Below are positions 5,555 through 6,556 of a stretch of DNA of 6,556 nt, piece by piece. The notes beneath the pieces were generated by a model. The model was not told where the DNA came from. It was given only the letters and a program-made list of their open reading frames with translations, and did not search any database. The position numbers and the translations under genes are program-made. The stretch comes from Nitrosomonadales bacterium (GTDB lineage Bacteria > Pseudomonadota > Gammaproteobacteria > Burkholderiales > Sulfuricellaceae): assembly GCA_003104895.1 (NCBI GenBank), contig PQAG01000224.1, positions 19,801 to 26,356 on the forward strand, given 5' to 3'. The stretch's first letter is position 1; every line of letters starts with the position of its first letter.

Positions 5555-6556
5555 ATGTTCAAAGTAGAGATTCCACGCCGCAAAAGCCGGCAGATCAAGG
5601 TGGGTAATGTCCTGATTGGCGGTGATGCGCCGGTTTCAGTGCAAACCATGACCAATACCGAGACCGCCGACGTGGATGCCACCGTGGCGCAGATCGAGCG
5701 TGCTGCCAGGGCTGGCGCCGATATCGTGCGTGTCTCCATCCCCAGCATGGAAGCGGCTGAGGCTTTCGGCCTGATCAGGAAACGTTCCCCGGTGCCGCTG
5801 GTGACCGACATCCATTTCGACTACAAAATCGCCTTGCGCGTGGCGGAACTGGGCGCCGATTGCCTGCGCATCAACCCCGGCAACATCGGGCGCGAGGACC
5901 GGGTGCAGGCCGTGGTGCAGTCGGCCAAGGACCATGGCATCCCGATCCGCATCGGCGTCAATGCCGGTTCGCTGGAAAAGGATCTGCAGAAGAAATACGG
6001 CGAACCCACGCCGGAAGCGCTGGTGGAATCGGCCCTGCGCCATATCGAGATACTCGACCGCCTGAACTTCCCGGATTTCAAGGTCAGCCTCAAGGCCTCG
6101 GAAATCTTCATGACGGTGGAAGCCTACAAGCTGCTCGCCAACCAGATAGAGCAACCGCTGCATCTGGGGATCACCGAGGCGGGCGGATTGCGTTCCGGCA
6201 GCGTCAAGTCAGCGATTGGGCTGGGCATGATCCTGGCATCCGGCATCGGCGACACCATCCGCGTCTCCCTCGCCGCCGATCCGGTGGAAGAGGTCAAGGT
6301 CGGGTTCGACATCCTGAAAAGCCTGCATCTGCGCAACAAGGGGGTGAACATCATCGCCTGCCCCTCCTGCTCGCGCCAGAATTTTGATGTGATCAAGGTG
6401 GTCAACGCCCTGGAGCAGCGCCTGGAGGACGTGCTGGAGCATCTCGACGTGGCCGTCATCGGCTGTGTGGTGAATGGCCCCGGAGAAGCGCGCGAAGCGG
6501 ACATCGGCCTGGCTGGCGGCGAACCGAACCTGCTTTACATGGACGGCAAACCCAGC
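5555..6556 (+). CDS. ispG: 4-hydroxy-3-methylbut-2-en-1-yl diphosphate synthase IspG, first 334 residues (3' end beyond the window)
   Basis: IspG (GcpE) catalyses the reductive ring opening of 2-C-methyl-D-erythritol 2,4-cyclodiphosphate to HMBPP, the penultimate step of the MEP isoprenoid pathway, using a [4Fe-4S] cluster and electrons from flavodoxin or ferredoxin. The frame is open to the right edge. The TIM-barrel part shows VSVQTMTNT (28-36), TDIHFDYKIAL (84-94), CLRINPGNIG (103-112) and GITEAGG (205-211). The cluster ligands are all present: C269 and C272 (ACPSCSRQ), C304 (GCVVNGPGE) and E311. E. coli IspG has 372 residues, so only the last few dozen should be missing. The ATG at 5555 has GGAG (5546-5549) five bases upstream, inside the end of rodZ, which indicates translation within one operon. 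In many relatives hisS follows. Confidence 0.98.
   Translation, partial: MFKVEIPRRKSRQIKVGNVLIGGDAPVSVQTMTNTETADVDATVAQIERAARAGADIVRVSIPSMEAAEAFGLIRKRSPVPLVTDIHFDYKIALRVAELGADCLRINPGNIGREDRVQAVVQSAKDHGIPIRIGVNAGSLEKDLQKKYGEPTPEALVESALRHIEILDRLNFPDFKVSLKASEIFMTVEAYKLLANQIEQPLHLGITEAGGLRSGSVKSAIGLGMILASGIGDTIRVSLAADPVEEVKVGFDILKSLHLRNKGVNIIACPSCSRQNFDVIKVVNALEQRLEDVLEHLDVAVIGCVVNGPGEAREADIGLAGGEPNLLYMDGKPS

Overview
The window reads as a stretch of ordinary chromosome from a moderately GC-rich betaproteobacterium. The RlmN and IspG proteins look betaproteobacterial (the RlmN resembles what I remember of Neisseria RlmN). The order ndk, rlmN, a PilF/PilW-type TPR gene, rodZ, ispG is a known conserved neighbourhood of beta- and gammaproteobacteria. 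I cannot name the genus; a Nitrosomonadales-type organism is a guess. I see no tRNA, rRNA, CRISPR array, transposase or phage gene.

Left part, minus strand (1-2094): a membrane-anchored SPOR-domain protein (1378-2094) is followed after 19 bp by a Kup potassium transporter (start at 1358), whose C-terminal part lies beyond the left edge. The 150-bp divergent gap 2095-2244 separates this pair from the plus-strand genes and holds a plausible extended -10 promoter for ndk.

Right part, plus strand (2245-6556): ndk stands first. A 127-bp gap containing a large imperfect palindrome leads to rlmN. The genes rlmN, pilF-like and rodZ-like overlap by 4 bp each (ATGA and GTGA junctions), and ispG starts 2 bp after rodZ, so these four are almost certainly one operon. 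Their jobs are mixed: rRNA/tRNA methylation, type IV pilus secretin assembly, cell-shape control and isoprenoid precursor synthesis. ispG runs off the right edge.

The most unusual feature is a pair of C/T-rich palindromic repeats around rlmN. One (2701-2798) folds so that its 3' arm contains the rlmN ribosome binding site and the first base of its GTG start codon. The other (about 3245-3313) lies inside rlmN itself, in frame, and adds roughly 23 residues to a short loop after the radical-SAM cysteine cluster. This looks like a dispersed palindromic element caught inside a conserved housekeeping gene. Otherwise the gene content is well-known housekeeping, and I found no evidence of an undescribed multi-gene system.
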